A DNA stretch of 37,829 bases from positions 1 to 37,829 of IMG/VR virus record IMGVR_UViG_3300046724_000212, one strand, 5' to 3'. The position numbers and the translations under genes were made by a program. The notes under the pieces are model-generated. The model did not search any database, was not told where the DNA came from, and saw only the letters and a list, made by a program, of their open reading frames with translations. The stretch comes from a virus. Of this stretch, positions 36,852 through 37,829 are shown one piece after another; position 1 is the stretch's first letter, and the number at the start of each line of letters is the position of its first letter.

Positions 36852-37829
36852 TGGCGAAGGATCTGATTCGCGAAGCGCGGGAACGCTGGAACCGGGCGGC
36901 GGAAGCCGAAGAGCAGCAGCGCAATCGCATCGTGCGCGCGAAGCAGTTCCGGGTGGGCGACCAGTGGCCGGCGGCGATTAAGTTGGCGCGGGAAGGCGGG
37001 AACAGCTTACAGGGGATGGCACCACAACCGCCGCGGCCGTGTCTTGTTGTTGATCGGTTGTCGCAGCCGGTGCGGCAAGTGTCCAATACCATCAAGAACG
37101 CGAGCTTCGGGTTTGATGTGCTGCCGGCCGGTGGCTCGAGCGACCAGGACACGGCGGATATCTTCAAGGGCTATCTGCGCTGGATGATGAACAACAGCCG
37201 CGGGGAATCCCCGATTGAATGGGCGGCGGACCAGGCGATTGAAGGCGGGATCGGCTGGTTCCGATTGAGAACCGATTACATCAACGAGACGTGGGACGGG
37301 GAGCTGACCGAAGAAGCGATGTGGCAGGCGCTCTTCATGGAGCGCATCACGAATAACCTGACGGTCTATTGTGATCCGTCCGCCATGCGGCCGACGCGAT
37401 CCGATGCGCAATGGATGTTCGTGACGGAGGATATCTCGCGTGATGAATTCGAGCGGTTATATCCGAACGCGGATATTCGAGGGCTCGATGCGTTTATGTC
37501 GACGGGGGATATGGGGAAGCGCACGGGCGAATGGGTCAGTGAATCGACGGTCCGGATTGCCGAGTATTACCGCATCGAATACACGAACCGGCATCTGTAT
37601 CAGTTGCAGGATGGATCGGTGGTTGAAGAGAAGCCCGACGACAAGGCCGACATCAAGGCCGAGCGCGTCATGCGCGTGCCCAGCGTGAAGTGCGACAAGA
37701 TCAATGCGGTCGAATCGTTACAACAGTTCGAGTGGGTCGGCTCGCGCATCCCGCTGATTCCGGTCCTTGGCGAAGAGTTGAATGTTGATGGGCAAGTGCA
37801 TCTGCGCGGCGTGATTGAAGAGGGCATGG
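36851..37829 (+). CDS. Portal protein, P22 gp1-like (3' end cut off by window edge)
   Basis: The first 326 residues of a portal, open to the window edge; portals of this family run to about 700 residues, so more than half is missing. The visible part fits the P22 portal family: ARERWNRAAEAEEQQRNRIV and the FRVGDQWPAAIK phrase at the N-terminus, PRPCLVVDRLSQPVRQVSNT, ESPIEWAADQAIEGGIGWFR, NNLTVYCDPSAMRPTRSDAQ, VTEDISRDEFERLYPNADIR, then SVKCDKINAVESLQQFEWVG and SRIPLIPVLGEELNVDGQVH. It forms the dodecameric ring at the vertex through which DNA enters and leaves. The start overlaps the gene before by one base. Confidence 0.93.
   Translation, partial: MAKDLIREARERWNRAAEAEEQQRNRIVRAKQFRVGDQWPAAIKLAREGGNSLQGMAPQPPRPCLVVDRLSQPVRQVSNTIKNASFGFDVLPAGGSSDQDTADIFKGYLRWMMNNSRGESPIEWAADQAIEGGIGWFRLRTDYINETWDGELTEEAMWQALFMERITNNLTVYCDPSAMRPTRSDAQWMFVTEDISRDEFERLYPNADIRGLDAFMSTGDMGKRTGEWVSESTVRIAEYYRIEYTNRHLYQLQDGSVVEEKPDDKADIKAERVMRVPSVKCDKINAVESLQQFEWVGSRIPLIPVLGEELNVDGQVHLRGVIEEGM

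Overview
The window is most of the genome of a tailed dsDNA phage of the short-tailed (podovirus-like) kind. The head and tail genes recall P22: a P22-type portal (cut by the right edge), a P22 gp5-type coat protein (cut by the left edge), a gp4-type tail accessory factor and a gp10-type packaged-DNA stabilisation protein. The portal runs off one end and the coat protein runs in at the other, so the contig is probably circular or circularly permuted, and only the rest of the portal and perhaps a scaffold gene are unseen. The DNA is GC-rich by eye. There is no rRNA, ribosomal protein or housekeeping gene, and I cannot name the host. No integrase, DNA polymerase or CRISPR array is visible.

Layout. 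(1) 1-23815, plus strand: virion genes, packed with TAATG/ATGA-type overlaps. They comprise coat, paralogous coat-neighbour proteins, lectin-like and beta-helix proteins, two proteins rich in Trp-Pro repeats, gp4-like and gp10-like connectors, a GNAT acetyltransferase, Gln/Ala-rich putative ejection proteins (one ending in an ADP-ribosyltransferase-like domain) and tail-fibre-like proteins. (2) 23812-29346, minus strand: thirteen coupled genes that read as one operon. They include a fusion of a 5'-3' exonuclease with a RecT-like annealing domain, an HNH endonuclease, a proline-rich lipoprotein, small membrane proteins and two ORFs carrying an in-frame repeated DTEGDR peptide. (3) 29385-29576, minus: a ribbon-helix-helix repressor. 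Its own promoter and the operon promoter each carry two copies of the same palindromic operator with centres 20 bp apart, and both transcripts look leaderless. (4) 29617-31381, minus: a probable lysis module. (5) 31514-36171, plus: coiled-coil protein, cytosine-C5 methyltransferase, putative PD-(D/E)XK nuclease, VirE-type helicase, and small and large terminase. (6) 36185 to the end: three small genes and the portal.

How it fits together (inference). The repressor controls the minus-strand recombination operon from an operator seated between the -35 and -10 boxes. The VirE-type ATPase and the exonuclease/annealing fusion are the replication-recombination core, the terminase packages DNA through the portal, and the Ala/Gln-rich proteins are probably ejected with the genome, one perhaps delivering an ADP-ribosyltransferase. 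The strongest candidates for something new are the interspersed DTEGDR repeats, the exonuclease-RecT fusion, the paired-operator leaderless switch, and the duplicated Trp-Pro protein module.
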